A stretch of DNA of 64,000 nucleotides from contig JAUOPI010000013.1 of NCBI GenBank assembly GCA_030546905.1, forward strand, positions 55,229 through 119,228, given 5' to 3'. Of this stretch, positions 30,501-37,478 are shown in pieces. A program made the translations under genes and the position numbers. Below the pieces are notes generated by a model. It was given only the letters and a program-made list of their open reading frames with translations, made no database searches and was not told where the DNA came from. The stretch comes from Granulosicoccaceae sp. 1_MG-2023 (lineage in GTDB: Bacteria; Pseudomonadota; Gammaproteobacteria; Granulosicoccales; Granulosicoccaceae). Each line of letters begins with the position of its first letter. Positions within the stretch are counted from its first letter, which is position 1.

Positions 30501-31211
30501 TTTAACCGTCTCTTACGCCTGGACAGCCGCTATTACAGCGATCTGGACGGCTATGACGACTTTTATGCGGCGCTGACCGCGTTTTATGAATTCAACCCGC
30601 CGCGCCGCTACCGCATCAGCCGCGAAAATGCCGGCTTGCTGACCGGTGCGGTGTTTCTCGATCAGAACGGCGACGGACAGCGCCAGGCCGGCGAACCGGG
30701 TTTGGCTGGCGCACGTGTGGCCATCGGTGGTACGCGGGTCGGTCTCAATGCCGACAGCGACGGGCGCTTTACCATTCAGAACATGCCTGACGGGGTGTAT
30801 CGCGTGCATGCCGACACCACGCGTCTGCCACTGGGCTATGTGGCCGATGCGGCCGCGGTGCCGCCGGTACGGATCGACGATGGCATGATTACCGAGCTGG
30901 CGATTCCGGTCATGCGCGGCAGTCAGCTCAGCGGTGCGGTTTATATCGATGTAAACCGCAACGGCAAGCTGGATGCGGACGATGAGCGGCCGGAGAATAT
31001 CGGCCTCGAGCTCGACAGCGGTGATGAGAGTGCCAGTACGCTTTTCGGTCAGTTCACCTTCGACTATCTGCGCCCCGGCCCGTACCGCCTTCGCGTACAA
31101 AGCGACACGCTGCCGGACGGCGTGCAGGTCGCCGAAGATAGCATCGACCTGACGCTGCAGCCGGGCGTGGACAATCATCGGCAGGTGCGCTTGTTACGGC
31201 CCGCCGATTGA
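27516..31211 (+). CDS. Large repeat-bearing probable outer-membrane protein, usher-like with SdrD B-like C-terminus
   Basis: I do not recognise a named gene for this 1231-residue protein. A signal peptide (FRLGLIAACFFSAGVNA) is followed by four 28-residue repeats with core EVSDWQxE (residues about 45-138) and a Pro/Ala-rich linker. Two or three segments (about 290-370, 416-490, 500-535) resemble copper-amine-oxidase N-terminal/stalk domains (TLLLPLQALAKRIGD; HVLLLPLRPVVEELGS). About 480 residues of alternating aromatic and polar strands suggest an outer-membrane barrel. The C-terminus has two beta-sandwich domains starting GAVFLDQNGDGQ and GAVYIDVNRNGKLDADDE, with calcium-loop-like Asp/Asn spacing as in SdrD B domains. 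The plan recalls fimbrial ushers, but that is inference. An ATG at 27516 just before the signal peptide is preferred to an upstream TTG at 27417. Confidence 0.72.
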   Translation: MCLRLFRLGLIAACFFSAGVNAAAITGSADRQAVEAAQAGASLAEVGDWQIERPRGGAAVRAQSTSASGVPNEVSDWQPESQGGAVSLPSRAAAVAPIRNEVSDWQIESQGGAVPLPSRAAAVAPIRNEVSDWQVESRRAARRAAQSTLSPPESPAAPAPVREQHVQAAPAAQTNAAPDTPAPASPAVSTAAPQASGVLSDGNIVMLPEDRQARAEILKHRRRSDAEVLGWLGELNGRYVPPADKAGAVPAPSGSAAVPRNTGPAEAVPTGEGELVAAPDAAAPLRADGQLAIELNGERLEGVFARKNAQGTLLLPLQALAKRIGDVLAGDAQGARVRYRRKADGARFALNLKSGEVTANGNAVGFLPEVGQIRQEQDLYPANAVQVFAGLLLEQDPETGLIRLSHDPRLRMETGFELYVNGQLLPYLNPEPRAIGHVLLLPLRPVVEELGSRLTVSEGGNRVTVVRQQDNAEISLNLSTGLVTLDGVPQGTAPEVSYADPVNLLVPREVLATLTGTYVTLVKGTRRIDVDLDDELARIIAPGSSVRERVKDAPPVLESAEIFTDTEHRASARLKGYYSQYTMQFEYETPSTQGEDGYRADWLQLRTETIDGSGLLLGDQNLSRRELQGVASGRMRGAYLYNPVAQGLLVASLGRAHTDNETLDNGESVATFSGNVAGLRFYDSDGQFEAGLAAREEDGYRALVASIHDSYAHPDFAAGALDQRLELAAGVYDQGQGLSPGGQFSWDARLKPHERLSLSATAGYTSEEVMRGMDPDTLSDDYDDDLADYGAYGLHANYRMTDSASATLAHTRSLRGLLAGEPADDVSAWTETNSAGLSWRTGRPWYMPWTYFGVSRSTAAQSEATLTRQAQASWRRDEWSLLLRHDDRRTGETSHAWQSSAELSRDPWLRRFRRGASLSVSPRVNLWKPSSQLRAEAGVLATLSSGDWLGKNTRGVLSYAHNLGITSVLDDSGEEDEELSEVTGSDYVSATLRYRFNRLLRLDSRYYSDLDGYDDFYAALTAFYEFNPPRRYRISRENAGLLTGAVFLDQNGDGQRQAGEPGLAGARVAIGGTRVGLNADSDGRFTIQNMPDGVYRVHADTTRLPLGYVADAAAVPPVRIDDGMITELAIPVMRGSQLSGAVYIDVNRNGKLDADDERPENIGLELDSGDESASTLFGQFTFDYLRPGPYRLRVQSDTLPDGVQVAEDSIDLTLQPGVDNHRQVRLLRPAD
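27648..27930 (+). repeat. 84-base tandem repeat, four units
   Basis: Units start at 27648, 27732, 27816 and 27900, an exact 84-base period. Units two and three are nearly identical. The first is diverged and the last is cut short after about 31 bases. Each encodes 28 residues beginning EVSDWQ or EVGDWQ. The pattern indicates recent tandem duplication inside the coding region. Confidence 0.93.
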
Positions 31212-31224
31212 GTGTGCGATTTGC

Positions 31225-31254
31225 TTGCATCGGACCGCCACTTACGGGCACAAT
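31225..31254 (+). promoter_or_regulatory. Probable sigma-70 promoter of the 4.5S RNA gene
   Basis: TTGCAT (31225-31230) and CACAAT (31249-31254) are separated by 18 bases, just upstream of the 4.5S RNA. Initiation near 31261 would leave a short 5' extension to be trimmed, as is known for bacterial 4.5S RNA precursors. Confidence 0.45.
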
Positions 31255-31269
31255 ACACGGCTTGTTTAT

Positions 31270-31381
31270 GGTGTCCTGTATCGGCCCTCCCGCGACGATA
31301 AACTGTGAACCCCGTCAGGCCCGGAAGGGAGCAGCGGCAGCAGCGATCTCGGGCGCCGGGATGTGGCTGGTACGGGACGCC
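31270..31381 (+). ncRNA. ffs: Signal recognition particle RNA (4.5S, small bacterial type)
   Basis: The conserved SRP domain IV core, GTCAGGCCCGGAAGGGAGCA, is at 31314-31333, with the GGAA tetraloop and the asymmetric loops bound by Ffh. The ends pair: 31270-31282 with 31369-31381, 13 bp including G-U pairs. GCCGGGATGTGGCTGG near the 3' end matches the family. Length of about 112 bases is typical of the 4.5S type. It binds Ffh to deliver nascent membrane and secreted proteins to FtsY. A position upstream of dnaX is also known in pseudomonads. Confidence 0.93.
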
Positions 31382-31448
31382 TCCATTTTCAGCCGGTAGC
31401 TGCTGTTCTGCGGTTACGGCACCTCCTTTGTTTCCGACACGGCGGCCT

Positions 31449-33560
31449 ATGAGCTATCAGGTACTGGCGCGCAAATGGCGGCCTCATCGTTTTGAAGACA
31501 TGGTTGGCCAGGAGCATGTGCTCAGTGCACTGACCAACGCGCTCGACAACGATCGTCTTCACCACGCCTATATGTTCACCGGCACCCGCGGTGTCGGCAA
31601 AACCACCATCGCGCGTATCCTGGCCAAAAGCCTTAACTGCGAAAAAGGCGTCAGCTCAACGCCCTGCGGTGAGTGTGCCACCTGCCGTGATATCGACGCG
31701 GGGCGCTTTTTTGACCTGATCGAAGTGGACGCGGCCTCGCGGACCAAGGTTGAACAAACCCGCGAACTGCTGGAAAACGTGGCTTACGCACCCAGTGCCC
31801 GCTACAAGGTGTACCTGATCGACGAGGTGCACATGTTTTCCGATCACTCCTTTAACGCCTTGCTCAAGACGCTGGAGGAGCCGCCGCCGCATGTGAAATT
31901 CCTGCTCGCCACCACCGATCCGCAAAAGGTGCCGGTTACGGTCTTGTCGCGCTGCCTGCAGTTCAGTCTCAAACGCCTGCCGGAAAAACAGATCAGCGAC
32001 TATCTCGCGGAATTGATGCAGCGCGAATCCATCGAAGCCGACGCGGCGGCGCTGAAACATCTGGCGCGCGCGGCGGACGGCAGTATGCGTGACGCGCTGA
32101 GTCTGCTCGATCAGGCCATCGCGCACGGCGAGGGCGTGGTGCGTGCGGCCAGTGTGGAGCAGATGCTCGGTCGCCCGTCGCCGGGCCGGATACTCGACCT
32201 GGTCGGTACCCTGGCCGATGGTGATGCGCCGGCAGCGATCCAAATGGTCGGTGAGTTTGCCGATTACTCGCCGGACTACCGCGGGCTGCTCGGCGAAATC
32301 CTTTCGGTAATGCATCAGCTGGCACTGACCCAGAATGTGCCCGGTGCGGCGGATGTGGTCGGTTTCGATCCGGCGCGGATCGCCGAACTGGCGCGGCGCA
32401 TGTCGCCCGAAGATGTGCAGCTGTTCTATCAGATCGGCCTGACCGGCCGGCGCGATCTGCCGCTGGCGCCGGATATGCGCGAAGCCTTTGAAATGGTGAT
32501 TCTGCGTATGCTGGCTTTCCGTCCGGTCCTGCCGGGTTCGGATGTGCAGCATGCTGCACCGGCGGCGCCGCAAACAGCGCAAGCGCCTGTCAGTGTCCCG
32601 GCGGCACAGCCGCAGCCCGCCGCCGCTCCGACGCCTGCCGCCGCCGCGCCGGCTCCCACACCGGCGCCGGCCGCGCCGCCTGCACCCGCTGCGGCAGAAG
32701 CGCCGCCCGCGGCCGCTGAGAGCGCGCCGGATAGCGCTGCCCCGGAAGTCCCGCCGGGTATGCCCGGTGATGTGGCGGCCCAGCTCGCTTCACTACGCGC
32801 CAAGCTGTCCGATGACGGCGGCAACAAACGCAAAGCATCGCAGGCCGCACCTGCAGCGGCTGAAAAAAAAACACTTGAAAACGCCCCCGTAGCGCCGCAG
32901 GCCGCGCCTGAGCGCGCTGCGACGGCTGTCCCGCCCATGCCTGCGCCCGCGGCCGCCGCGCCTGTCAGTGCGCCGGAACCGCCGCCGCTGATGTCGGAGT
33001 ACGAACCGGCTGTCGCACCGCCACCACCGTCAGAGGAAGAATCTGCCTATGCGCCGCCTGCCGGTGCACAGCCTGACGTTGAACCTGCAGCGCCTGCGGC
33101 CCCCCAATCTGCGCCTGAACCTGAGCCTGAATCGGCAGCGCCGGCGGTTGCGGCCGGGCCGGCGTCTGAGACCCTGACGCGTTGGACCGGCATGGTCGCC
33201 GAGCTGGGTTTGCAGGGCATTCAGCAGGCGCTGGTCAATAACTGCCAGCTGATCAGCTATGACGGTCAGCATCTGGTGCTGCAGCTGGAGCGTGAATACG
33301 AAAGTCTGATGCAGCCCGGCACCGTGCGCCAGTTGCAGGAATCGATCGACAGCTGGGCCGGTTGTGCTGTTGCGCTGGATATCACAGTGGCTCAGGGGCC
33401 GTTGGACACGCCTTACCGGGCCGCGCAGGCCGCCGAGCAGGCGCGTCTGGCCGAGGCGCGTCAGTCCATCGAGCAGGATCCGGTCGTGCAGCGCCTGTGC
33501 CGCGATCTTGACGCGGTCGTGCAGGCCAACAGTATCCGTCCCGTCGGGGACGCGCAGTAA
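31449..33560 (+). CDS. dnaX: DNA polymerase III tau (and gamma) subunit
   Basis: This 703-residue protein is the clamp-loader ATPase that also tethers polymerase cores and helicase. Walker A is GTRGVGKTTIARIL near residue 45. A zinc module has four Cys in CEKGVSSTPCGECATC, and the Walker B region is VYLIDEVHMFS. Residues about 360-580 form a long Ala/Pro-rich linker, followed by the tau C-terminal domain (LTRWTGMVAELGLQGIQQAL). The ATG at 31449 starts MSYQVLARKWRP, the standard DnaX N-terminus. An A-rich slippage site inside the linker probably also yields a gamma-like short form (see the separate entry). Confidence 0.96.
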   Translation: MSYQVLARKWRPHRFEDMVGQEHVLSALTNALDNDRLHHAYMFTGTRGVGKTTIARILAKSLNCEKGVSSTPCGECATCRDIDAGRFFDLIEVDAASRTKVEQTRELLENVAYAPSARYKVYLIDEVHMFSDHSFNALLKTLEEPPPHVKFLLATTDPQKVPVTVLSRCLQFSLKRLPEKQISDYLAELMQRESIEADAAALKHLARAADGSMRDALSLLDQAIAHGEGVVRAASVEQMLGRPSPGRILDLVGTLADGDAPAAIQMVGEFADYSPDYRGLLGEILSVMHQLALTQNVPGAADVVGFDPARIAELARRMSPEDVQLFYQIGLTGRRDLPLAPDMREAFEMVILRMLAFRPVLPGSDVQHAAPAAPQTAQAPVSVPAAQPQPAAAPTPAAAAPAPTPAPAAPPAPAAAEAPPAAAESAPDSAAPEVPPGMPGDVAAQLASLRAKLSDDGGNKRKASQAAPAAAEKKTLENAPVAPQAAPERAATAVPPMPAPAAAAPVSAPEPPPLMSEYEPAVAPPPPSEEESAYAPPAGAQPDVEPAAPAAPQSAPEPEPESAAPAVAAGPASETLTRWTGMVAELGLQGIQQALVNNCQLISYDGQHLVLQLEREYESLMQPGTVRQLQESIDSWAGCAVALDITVAQGPLDTPYRAAQAAEQARLAEARQSIEQDPVVQRLCRDLDAVVQANSIRPVGDAQ
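32863..32921 (+). promoter_or_regulatory. Probable dnaX slippage/frameshift site producing a gamma-like subunit
   Basis: Nine consecutive A bases (32863-32871) lie at codons 472-475 (GAA AAA AAA ACA). A shift to the -1 frame reads AAC ACT TGA and stops at once, at 32876-32878. The +1 frame stops at TAG about seven codons on. About 24 bases after the run, CGCAG (32896-32900) plus CGCGC (32903-32907) pair with GCGCG (32912-32916) plus CTGCG (32917-32921), a hairpin that could stimulate shifting. The predicted short form is about 476 residues. E. coli uses ribosomal frameshifting and Thermus uses transcriptional slippage at comparable A runs. Confidence 0.75.
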
Positions 33561-33632
33561 GCTGCCGCATCCTGCGGTTGTGCTAGACTCCGAGCTTTTC
33601 TCATAGACCCTCACGCTGACAGGAGAACGCCC

Positions 33633-33956
33633 ATGAAAGGTGGTATTGGCAACATGATGAAACAAGCGCAGAAAATGCAGCAGGAAATGCAGAAAGCGCA
33701 GGAAGAGATCGCTCGCATGGAAGTGGAAGGGCAATCCGGCGGTGGTTTGGTCAAGGTCACCATGACAGGCCAGCATGAACTGCGTCGCGTGCAGATCGAC
33801 GACAGCCTGATGAGCGACGATAAAGAAATGCTGGAAGATCTGATCGCTGCGGCGGTCAACGACGCGGCCCAGCGTCTGGATGCAGAAACCAAGCAGCGCA
33901 TGGGTAGTGTCACCGCCGGCCTGAATCTGCCGGCTGGTATGAAGCTGCCGTTCTGA
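33633..33956 (+). CDS. ybaB: YbaB/EbfC nucleoid-associated protein
   Basis: This 107-residue protein matches the YbaB/EbfC family of small DNA-binding dimers. The N-terminal [20 protein letters not shown] helix and the middle [19 protein letters not shown] are characteristic. It sits between dnaX and recR, the usual arrangement, and probably shares their transcript. It acts in the cytoplasm as a nucleoid protein; its link to recombination is inferred from the neighbourhood. Confidence 0.95.
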   Translation: MKGGIGNMMKQAQKMQQEMQKAQEEIARMEVEGQSGGGLVKVTMTGQHELRRVQIDDSLMSDDKEMLEDLIAAAVNDAAQRLDAETKQRMGSVTAGLNLPAGMKLPF

Positions 33957-33978
33957 GCGGCAGCAGAGCGGGAAGACG

Positions 33979-34575
33979 ATGCAGGAATCGGGACTACTCG
34001 GGCAACTGATCGAAGCGCTGACCTGTCTGCCGGGCGTAGGCCCGAAGTCAGCGCAGCGTATGGCGTTTCATCTGCTGCAGCGTGACCGCCGCGGCGGTGA
34101 GAATCTTGCGCGGGCGCTGGATCTGGCCATGCGCGAGATTTCCCATTGCAGTCGTTGTCGTATTTTCAGCGAAGAGCCGGTATGCAGCCGTTGCCGCGAT
34201 GAAAGCCGCGACAGCAGCGTCTTGTGTGTGGTGGAGTCGGCTGCGGATGTGATGGCGATTGAAAAATCCGCCGATTTCAACGGGCAGTATTTTGTCCTGA
34301 TGGGGCATTTGTCGCCGCTCGACGGTATAGGTCCGGCCGATATCGGCCTGGATCTGCTGGAAGCGCGTTTTGCCGAAGGTGAGGTGCGCGAGGTGATACT
34401 GGCCACCAATCCGACCGTCGAAGGGACTGCAACCGCGTCCTATATCACCGGCCTGGCGCGTCAGGCCGGGCTGCGGGTGATGCGTATCGCGCAAGGTATT
34501 CCGCTCGGCGGTGAGCTCGAATATATCGACGGTGGCACCTTGTCACACGCGTTTGCCGGGCGTACCGAGGTCTGA
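33979..34575 (+). CDS. recR: Recombination mediator RecR
   Basis: This 198-residue protein is full-length RecR, which with RecO loads RecA on SSB-coated single-stranded DNA in gap repair. It has the helix-hairpin-helix [18 protein letters not shown], a four-Cys zinc module ([17 protein letters not shown]), and a Toprim domain starting [16 protein letters not shown]. recO is also in this window, at 48302. It is the last gene of the dnaX-ybaB-recR run and is followed at once by a strong terminator. Confidence 0.96.
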   Translation: MQESGLLGQLIEALTCLPGVGPKSAQRMAFHLLQRDRRGGENLARALDLAMREISHCSRCRIFSEEPVCSRCRDESRDSSVLCVVESAADVMAIEKSADFNGQYFVLMGHLSPLDGIGPADIGLDLLEARFAEGEVREVILATNPTVEGTATASYITGLARQAGLRVMRIAQGIPLGGELEYIDGGTLSHAFAGRTEV

Positions 34576-34592
34576 ACCTGAGCTTGATGTAG

Positions 34593-34622
34593 AAAAAACG
34601 GGTGCTTCGGCACCCGTTTTTG
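34593..34622. terminator. Bidirectional rho-independent terminator between recR and rsgA
   Basis: ACGGGTGC (34598-34605), loop TTCG and GCACCCGT (34610-34617) form a perfect 8-bp stem flanked by six A on the left and five T on the right. It serves recR on the plus strand and rsgA on the minus strand. Confidence 0.95.
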
Positions 34623-34629
34623 TTTGTGC

Positions 34630-35526
34630 TCAGTCCTGCGGTGGTTCGGACAGCTTGCAGTAGTTGCCATAGCGCCAATCGGCCAGGCGGCCGTCGGCCA
34701 GTGCCCGGCGTACGGCGCAGTCGGGTTCGTGCAGATGGGTGCAGTTGTGAAACCGGCAGTTGCCGGCCAGTTCGCGGATATCACGGAAACCGCGTGCCAG
34801 ATCCTGTTGGGTCAGGTGTTCCAGGGAGAATTGCCGCACGCCGGGCGAGTCGATCAGCGCGCCCCCGCCGGGCAGGTCGTACCAGCTGGTGACGGTCGTG
34901 GTATGAGCACCGCTGCCGCTGGCTTCCGAGAGGGCGCCGACCTGAATCTCCAGGTCCGGGAAAAGCTTTTGCACGATTGAGGATTTACCCACGCCGGACT
35001 GGCCGACGAGCATGGAAATCTGGTCGCGCAACAGCCGTTGCAGGGGGCGGATGCCGGCGTCGGATTTGCAGTCGATCATTGCCGTGCGGTAGCCGATCTG
35101 CTGGTAAACCGACAGCATGGCCTGCATCTCACGCCGGGCCGGTTCATCGAGCAGATCCGATTTGTTGACCACGATTACCGGTTCGATGCCGGCCAGCTCG
35201 GCCGCTGCCGCGTATTGGTCGATCAGCAGGGTTTCAACGCCCGGTTTGATGGCTGAGACGATGGCCAGCTGCTTCAGGTTGGCGGCAACCGGTTTGAGCT
35301 GGCCGCGCCGGTCGGGGCGCTGGAGCAGGGTCTGGCGGGCAAATACCGAGGTCACGCGGGCGTCACCCGAGCTTTGCGGTTGCCACTCGACCAGATCGCC
35401 GCTGACGATCAGGCCCAGTTTGCGCAGGGCGGCGCAGCGATGCAGATGGCCTTTGTCATCGCGCACCAACAGGCGCGCGCCGTAGTTGGCAATAACCCGT
35501 CCGGTGTGCGCGCGAGCATCACTCAT
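34630..35526 (-). CDS. rsgA: Ribosome small subunit-dependent GTPase RsgA
   Basis: This 298-residue circularly permuted GTPase helps late maturation of the 30S subunit. Motif order is permuted as expected: G4 VVNKSDLL, then G1 GQSGVGKSSIVQKL, then G3 DSPGVRQF. An N-terminal OB fold comes before and a C-terminal zinc site (CRFHNCTHLHEPDC) after. The ATG at 35526 ([12 protein letters not shown]) overlaps the phhB stop by 8 bases; a longer in-frame start at 35565 was rejected. It is divergent from orn, as in E. coli, but separated from it by phhB. Confidence 0.95.
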   Translation of the reverse strand: MSDARAHTGRVIANYGARLLVRDDKGHLHRCAALRKLGLIVSGDLVEWQPQSSGDARVTSVFARQTLLQRPDRRGQLKPVAANLKQLAIVSAIKPGVETLLIDQYAAAAELAGIEPVIVVNKSDLLDEPARREMQAMLSVYQQIGYRTAMIDCKSDAGIRPLQRLLRDQISMLVGQSGVGKSSIVQKLFPDLEIQVGALSEASGSGAHTTTVTSWYDLPGGGALIDSPGVRQFSLEHLTQQDLARGFRDIRELAGNCRFHNCTHLHEPDCAVRRALADGRLADWRYGNYCKLSEPPQD

Positions 35527-35860
35527 CCAGCAACCTCCCGACCCGTGCCGCGCAGATAAAGTCATTGATGGACAGACCGCCTACGCAGTGGGTGGTAAAG
35601 GTCACCGTGCAGTCGCGGTAGCGCACCAGCAGGTCCGGGTGGTGATCCTGCCGTTCGGCAATCCAGGCCACGGCATTAACGAAAGCCAGTGTCTCGCGGT
35701 AGTCGGCAAAGTCGAAGGTGCGACGCAGACTGCGGGCCTGCTCGTCGCGTTGCCACTGGCTGCCCAGTTGTGCGAGCAGTTCGTCGGCCTGCGCCGGTGT
35801 CAGGGGCGCTGCGGCACTGTCGGGTGCCCGGCAGCATTGTTCGTGCAGTTTGCTGTTCAT
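35519..35860 (-). CDS. phhB: 4a-hydroxytetrahydrobiopterin dehydratase
   Basis: This 113-residue protein is a pterin-4a-carbinolamine dehydratase, which dehydrates the hydroxypterin made by aromatic amino-acid hydroxylases. The signature [18 protein letters not shown], with the catalytic His pair, and the tail [12 protein letters not shown] are intact. It overlaps rsgA by 8 bases and is translated ahead of it. No phenylalanine hydroxylase gene is in the window, so the partner is elsewhere or the protein has another role. Confidence 0.93.
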   Translation of the reverse strand: MNSKLHEQCCRAPDSAAAPLTPAQADELLAQLGSQWQRDEQARSLRRTFDFADYRETLAFVNAVAWIAERQDHHPDLLVRYRDCTVTFTTHCVGGLSINDFICAARVGRLLDE

Positions 35861-36101
35861 GGCTGTCGGTCCGGCTGAACAAAATGGGCGGAACGGCGTC
35901 TGTGCTTGGCTCAGATGCCGCTGCGTGTGTGTTCAGTTTACGCTAAAACCCGGCTCAGGCGGATACCCCGGGAGGGAAAAAGTGCGGCGTGGCGTGCTGC
36001 CTGCAGGTGGTGTGACCGGCTTATCCGTGTCTGTGCATCTCGCAAGCGGTGGGCGCATTGGATTATACTCTGCGGCCGCTCAGTACCGGAAACCGCATCT
36101 C

Positions 36102-36647
36102 ATGGCAGCAGACCCGCAGAATCTTATCTGGATCGATCTTGAAATGACCGGTCTTGACCCGCAACGCGACAGCATTATCGAAATCGCGACTCTGGTGACG
36201 GATGCTTCGCTGAATCTGCTGGCCGAAGGGCCGGTGGTGGCGATTCATCAGCCGTCCGCCGTGCTGGAGGCGATGGATGAGTGGAATACGCGCCATCACA
36301 CCGCCTCGGGGCTGGTGCGCCGTGTGGTCGAAAGTGACAAAACAGCCGCGGATGCGGAGCAGGAGACGCTTGCGTTTCTGCGCAACTGGGTGCCGCAGGG
36401 TGCCTCGCCCATGTGCGGCAACAGCATCTGTCAGGACCGGCGCTTTATGGCACGCCTGATGCCCGAGCTGGAGGCTTATTTTCATTACCGCAACCTGGAT
36501 GTCAGCTCGGTCAAGGAGTTGGTGCGGCGCTGGTCGCCGGAGACGCTCAGCGGTTTCCGCAAGCAGGGGCGGCATCTGGCGCTGGATGATATCCGTGATT
36601 CGGTGGCGGAGCTGGCGTATTACCGCAAGACGGTTTTCTCGATCTGA
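36102..36647 (+). CDS. orn: Oligoribonuclease
   Basis: This 181-residue DEDDh exonuclease degrades di- and short oligoribonucleotides, including pGpG from cyclic-di-GMP turnover. Acidic motifs are seen in [39 protein letters not shown] and [14 protein letters not shown]. The ATG at 36102 ([10 protein letters not shown]) is the family start; the open frame upstream is not coding. It ends one base from the convergent sulfurtransferase gene, with no terminator between. Confidence 0.96.
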   Translation: MAADPQNLIWIDLEMTGLDPQRDSIIEIATLVTDASLNLLAEGPVVAIHQPSAVLEAMDEWNTRHHTASGLVRRVVESDKTAADAEQETLAFLRNWVPQGASPMCGNSICQDRRFMARLMPELEAYFHYRNLDVSSVKELVRRWSPETLSGFRKQGRHLALDDIRDSVAELAYYRKTVFSI

Positions 36648-36648
36648 G

Positions 36649-37470
36649 TCAGCCGCATTCGACCGGGGTGTCGTCGCGATTGCCCCAGTCGGACCAGGCG
36701 CCGTGATAGCCGCGCACACGCGGGTAGCCCAGTCGCTTAAGCATCACATAGCTCAGGGCTGAGCGGTGATGGGTCTGGCAGTAAACCACAATCTCCTTGT
36801 CACGGGTCAGGCCGAGTGCATCAAGCCGTGCCTGAAGTTGCTCAGCGGGCTTGAGACGCAGGCCGTTTTGGCGGTCCATGGCGTCGGTCCATTCAAAGTG
36901 TTTTGCCCCGGGGACGTGCCCGCCGCGCCGTGAAATGGCGCGGGCGCCACTGTACTCGTCGGCGCTGCGCGCATCGAGCAGGGCGAAATCAGCAGCGCCG
37001 AGGCGCGCCATGATTTCTTCCGCTTCAATCACATTGTCCCCGATCAACGGCGGTGCGTAGTCGCTGCGGACGGGTGTCAGCGCCTGCGGCGCGCTGCAGG
37101 GCAGGCCGGCCTGCTGCCAGGCCACAAAGCCGCCGTTAAGCAAGGACGCTTTGCGGTGACCGAAGGCGTGCAGCGTCCAGATCAGCCGTCCGGCATAGCC
37201 GCCGCCTTCTTCGTCGTATGCCACCACCTGAGTCTCCGGGCCGATGCCAAGCCGTTGCAGAAGGGCGTGAAAATCGGCGGTGTCCGGCAGCAGTCCGCCG
37301 CGCTGGCCTTGTTTACGCTGGATTTCGCTGTAGTCCAGGCGTTGACTGCCGGGAATGCCGTGTTGTTCGTGGCTGGCGCGTTCACAGAAACTGATCAGGC
37401 ACAGCCCGTTGCGGTCGTCGGAGGCCGCCAGCGCTGCCGGTTCAATCAGCAGCGGTAGCTCGTTTGACAT
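36649..37470 (-). CDS. rhdA: Rhodanese-type sulfurtransferase (RhdA-like)
   Basis: This 273-residue protein has two rhodanese domains. The second carries the active-site loop VVYCQTHHRSAL, the CQTHHRS form known from Azotobacter vinelandii RhdA, rather than the usual CRxG loop of other rhodaneses. It transfers sulfane sulfur from thiosulfate or a similar donor to a thiophilic acceptor through a Cys persulfide. It lies 8 bases after nadB on the same strand and is probably co-transcribed. Confidence 0.9.
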   Translation of the reverse strand: MSNELPLLIEPAALAASDDRNGLCLISFCERASHEQHGIPGSQRLDYSEIQRKQGQRGGLLPDTADFHALLQRLGIGPETQVVAYDEEGGGYAGRLIWTLHAFGHRKASLLNGGFVAWQQAGLPCSAPQALTPVRSDYAPPLIGDNVIEAEEIMARLGAADFALLDARSADEYSGARAISRRGGHVPGAKHFEWTDAMDRQNGLRLKPAEQLQARLDALGLTRDKEIVVYCQTHHRSALSYVMLKRLGYPRVRGYHGAWSDWGNRDDTPVECG

Positions 37471-37478
37471 GGAGGTTC

